Shown piece after piece: positions 22,249-24,795 of a stretch of 24,795 bases of DNA. A program made the position numbers and the translations under genes. Where the stretch lies: NCBI GenBank assembly GCA_003151275.1, contig PLXC01000173.1, positions 1 through 24,795 on the forward strand, given 5' to 3'. This DNA is from Candidatus Melainabacteria bacterium (GTDB lineage Bacteria; Cyanobacteriota; Vampirovibrionia; Obscuribacterales; Obscuribacteraceae). The notes beneath the pieces were generated by a model. It did not search any database. It saw only the letters and a list, made by a program, of their open reading frames with translations, and was not told where the DNA came from. Position 1 is the first letter of the stretch; each line of letters begins with the position of its first letter.

Positions 22249-23886
22249 TCAAATTACGGGCATTTTGGGCGAGTCCGGCACGAACGACCATGTTTTGGAA
22301 AGCTGTCCAAGATCGCGCAAATTTTGCGAGATTTTGATGGCATCACTAACTGTATGCACAGGCTCAGACGAAATAACCTGTAGTGTTACTGCTTCTCGAT
22401 TGCCAATATTCTCAAAAGCTTGAGTGGTACCAAACGATTGATCGACCAATAACGTGCCCTTAAAAGGTTTTTCTCTATTTGTGATTGCCACAAATTTGAT
22501 CCCAACCTGCTGCTGAATTTGCACTTGCAGAGCGGCCAATCTGCAATTGCAGTGCAAATTGTCGACCTGAAAGTCAGTTTTTGCTAAGTTGAGCTGATAC
22601 GGCTTCTCCGCAGCGCCAAAAAGCTTTTCGCGCAGCCTTCCAGCCAAGTCATTGTTTGCCAGTTTCACTCTCGACACCAGATACGGTGCAAGGGCATCGC
22701 TTGAATCGAGAGTATTTGCCTTATTAAGCATCGTCACCATTTCCTCAGTTCGCCCCTTTCTGTCCAATATAGCGGCAAGCGCAAGAAAATATTTCGGGTT
22801 AGTCGGCGCACCTTTGATTGCGGCTCGGTAAGCCACTTCTGCGTTATCAAGCCAAGCCTCGCGATAATTTGAGTCTAGCGCCTGAGTATCCGCCTTGAGT
22901 TCAAAAACTTGGCCAATTCGATAATAACCATCAGTATTCGGAAGACTGTTTTCAATTGCTTCGCCGATCAGATTGCGGCCTCGCACAGGATCAGTCACTG
23001 GATAAAGATCCGCAGCAGCGCGAACGTAGACCTGATCATCCCTCGGCCTCCCTTTAAAAACATCTTCTTCGATGACGCGTGCCCGTTCAATTTCGTTGGC
23101 GCGAATCAATTCAATAAACAATGACGAGATTGCCGTCGCTTTTTGCTCAGCGGAAGAAGCCGCAGCTAATGCCTTCTGAGCGGCCGCGGCAGCTTGCTTC
23201 GGCTTATCGAGCTTAGAGTATGAATCGGCAAGGTGATACCACCAATCAAAATCAGCATCCGTTTTCCCGCTCATCTGATCGAGTACAGCTCTTGCTTCAT
23301 CGGTACGGGCACTTGAAACGAGACACTGCATCAGGCCTATTCTCGGAGCCCAGTTGGAAGCTGACACTTTAATCGCTTTCCGAAAGAGCGGAATAGACGT
23401 CTCGTAATAACCAAGCTGCTGACTCATCTGTGCATAATTGAGCACTACAGTCTCATTTTCAGGCGCTAGCCTCGCAGCCGCTTGTGCTTCTTTCAGGGCC
23501 ACGTCATAGCGGTTGCGCCGCCACTCCATGATCGAAAGCGCCGAGTGGGGCAGCCAATAGTTAGGTGCACTCTTAATCACCTGGTTTTCAAGTTCGATTG
23601 CTTCTTGAAATTTGTTGCGGGCAAAAAGCGCAGTCGCGTCCTTGGTCTGCTCATCGGCGGACACGTTTCGGTTTGCAGGTTTGTTGTCGCCTCGCCTTGT
23701 GCTTTCGGGGCGAACCGAAAATCCCCTATCCACTTCCAACGCCCTGGCGAGCGCAGGCACAGAAAGAGGCCCGCACGTGAGTCCAGGCATCGGCACGGTC
23801 ACTAGCACGAACTTAGGTACATTAGCAACGAGGAACGCGGCTAACCCGACTAGCGCCAATTTATTGAGTAGAATTGGATTGCTCAT
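22249..23886 (-). CDS. Membrane-anchored TPR-repeat protein
   Basis: The product has 545 residues. A hydrophobic segment at about 8-35 (LALVGLAAFLVANVPKFVLV) is either a signal peptide or an anchor. From about 80 to 420 there are repeated helical pairs typical of TPRs (ALFARNKFQEAIELENQVIK, RYDVALKEAQAAARLAPENE, YYETSIPLFRKAIKV, NAEVAYRAAIKGAPTNPKYF), so the protein likely scaffolds other proteins at the cell surface. The last 120 residues form a different domain with CNCRLAALQVQIQQQVGIKF, a CxC that loosely recalls metal-binding domains, and GTLLVDQSFGTTQAFENI. ATG 23886 has only a weak ribosome site. It is divergent from the gene at 23954 across 67 bases. Confidence 0.83.
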   Translation of the reverse strand: MSNPILLNKLALVGLAAFLVANVPKFVLVTVPMPGLTCGPLSVPALARALEVDRGFSVRPESTRRGDNKPANRNVSADEQTKDATALFARNKFQEAIELENQVIKSAPNYWLPHSALSIMEWRRNRYDVALKEAQAAARLAPENETVVLNYAQMSQQLGYYETSIPLFRKAIKVSASNWAPRIGLMQCLVSSARTDEARAVLDQMSGKTDADFDWWYHLADSYSKLDKPKQAAAAAQKALAAASSAEQKATAISSLFIELIRANEIERARVIEEDVFKGRPRDDQVYVRAAADLYPVTDPVRGRNLIGEAIENSLPNTDGYYRIGQVFELKADTQALDSNYREAWLDNAEVAYRAAIKGAPTNPKYFLALAAILDRKGRTEEMVTMLNKANTLDSSDALAPYLVSRVKLANNDLAGRLREKLFGAAEKPYQLNLAKTDFQVDNLHCNCRLAALQVQIQQQVGIKFVAITNREKPFKGTLLVDQSFGTTQAFENIGNREAVTLQVISSEPVHTVSDAIKISQNLRDLGQLSKTWSFVPDSPKMPVI

Positions 23887-23953
23887 TTACACGACAGTGA
23901 AATTAATCATCCTCCAACTGATCAAATATATCAGCGGCTAGCAAGTTTAGCTC

Positions 23954-24520
23954 ATGCAAACAAACACAACCGAATCAAATATTGAGTATCCACCGCTGCG
24001 GTTCCGGCTGTTTATGACGGTGATCTTGTCGTTTTATTTGTTCTGCATCATGCTTATTTTGAGCCCGGACTCAGCATTGCGGAACCAACTCTACAAGCCA
24101 GTCTATCCCTTCTTGAGCGCATTAGGATTTTGGCAATCATGGAACGTCTTTGCGCCAACAATTAGAACTGAAAATTTTCATCTATTAGCCACAGTCACTT
24201 TCACAGATGGCACAACTGCTCTCTGGGAGTTTCCCCGTCAAGACTTACTGACAGGGGTGGAACAGATGCGCGCTGAACGATTCAGGAAATGGGCAAACGA
24301 CCGAATCAGATATCACGAATACGGATTTTTGCAACCTGACGCAGCAAGATACATCGCGCGCCTACATCGCACAGAATCGGCATCGCCGAAAACAATTGAG
24401 CTCACATTCTTCTCCATTCCCATCCCGCCCCCTACAGCGGGCGTTGACAAAGCGCTGCCGGAACATACTCGGCACAAGACGTTCTTTGTCTACGAAGTTC
24501 AGCCCGAGGATCTCAAATGA
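23954..24520 (+). CDS. Membrane-anchored partner of the HTTM protein
   Basis: The product has 188 residues. A transmembrane segment at about 17-37 (LFMTVILSFYLFCIMLILSP) follows a short cytosolic tail; the rest (FWQSWNVFAPTIRTENFHLL, TVTFTDGTTALWEFPR) would lie outside. Proteins with a helix followed by a W-x-VFAPT motif commonly sit directly upstream of HTTM-domain genes, as here: the stop codon overlaps the ATG of the next gene (ATGA). This indicates a two-component membrane complex. Function is not known to me. The start ATG has only AGCAAG upstream, a weak ribosome site. Confidence 0.75.
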   Translation: MQTNTTESNIEYPPLRFRLFMTVILSFYLFCIMLILSPDSALRNQLYKPVYPFLSALGFWQSWNVFAPTIRTENFHLLATVTFTDGTTALWEFPRQDLLTGVEQMRAERFRKWANDRIRYHEYGFLQPDAARYIARLHRTESASPKTIELTFFSIPIPPPTAGVDKALPEHTRHKTFFVYEVQPEDLK

Positions 24521-24795
24521 CAGCGGCAGCAATTTGGCGCGCCTGGAATGAGTTTTGGTTCAAGCCCGGTTCACCTCTGCCGATGGCGCTCTATCGGATC
24601 ATGTTCGGTGTGATTATTCTCTTGCATCTCGCACTTCTGGCACCTGACTTAAACATATGGTATGGACCAAATGGTGTCGTCAGCGCGGAGACAGTCAAGC
24701 AATGGCCGTTTGATGTTCTGATCGATCCACTCATGCTGATGCCGCCGACTGAGCAATCGCTGCAACTGTTTATCGGCATTTTTGTGTTGGCAGCT
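24517..24795 (+). CDS. HTTM-domain membrane protein (5' part only)
   Basis: Only the first 93 codons lie in the window. The sequence begins MTAAAIWRAWNEFWFKPG, then PLPMALYRIMFGVIILLHLA (first transmembrane helix) and WYGPNGVVSAETVKQWP, with the YRIxFG and YGxxGV signatures at the start of HTTM domains. HTTM proteins include vitamin-K-dependent gamma-glutamyl carboxylase homologues; the bacterial versions are mostly uncharacterised. ATG 24517 overlaps the stop of the preceding gene by four bases, so translation is coupled. Confidence 0.85.
   Translation, partial: MTAAAIWRAWNEFWFKPGSPLPMALYRIMFGVIILLHLALLAPDLNIWYGPNGVVSAETVKQWPFDVLIDPLMLMPPTEQSLQLFIGIFVLAA

Noticed and set aside
23919..23935. 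Inverted repeat CTGAT/ATCAG between the divergent TPR and HTTM-partner genes
   Set aside because: Five-base arms in AT-rich sequence are expected by chance; no regulator family can be named.

Overview
The window looks like a chromosomal segment of a Gram-negative-type bacterium: many products carry Sec signal peptides, genes are packed in short same-strand groups with 4-50 base overlaps, TTG and GTG starts are common, and base composition is near 50% GC. The mix of a DUF4127 protein, an HTTM protein with its partner, secreted TPR and unknown proteins, and a BirA without a DNA-binding domain would fit an environmental lineage such as the non-photosynthetic Cyanobacteriota (Obscuribacter-like), but nothing here proves a taxon and I hold that assignment loosely.

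Region 1 (1-5123, all minus strand). A likely operon reads leftward: a secreted protein of unknown function, a signal-peptide-bearing guanine/cytidine-type deaminase whose start overlaps the stop of the first gene, and a large single-chain xanthine dehydrogenase/aldehyde oxidase family molybdoenzyme that runs off the left edge. A purine-oxidising role (guanine to xanthine to urate) is attractive, but two active-site changes make it uncertain.

Region 2 (5124-8910) is the accessory part and the most interesting. Four copies of a 345-base unit sit in the same orientation, separated by unrelated sequence. Read on the minus strand, each copy holds a short reading frame (IDPxxVxQxR...), a second short frame (SLWGSGIYFAVGYTNY...), a structured 3' part and a hairpin-plus-U-tract terminator. 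Hairpins show compensatory changes between copies, and the most conserved peptide block changes only at synonymous positions. The gaps hold a GNAT acetyltransferase gene that lacks a normal start codon and pieces that look like decayed coding sequence.

Region 3 (8911-17472) is housekeeping: sirtuin plus aldo/keto reductase (minus, overlapping or nearly so), a RimJ/RimL-like acetyltransferase (minus), a tandem-repeat spacer, OsmC plus BirA (plus), then a minus-strand run recJ-apt-small membrane protein, and a small one-TM protein.

Region 4 (17473-24795) holds mostly exported proteins: an unknown secreted protein directly followed by a DUF4127 protein, a trypsin-like serine protease with its own extended -10 promoter, a decamer repeat between convergent genes, two minus-strand exported proteins (one unknown, one TPR), and, divergently, a membrane-anchored partner protein that overlaps an HTTM-domain gene cut by the right edge. 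No tRNA, rRNA, CRISPR array or complete insertion sequence was seen.
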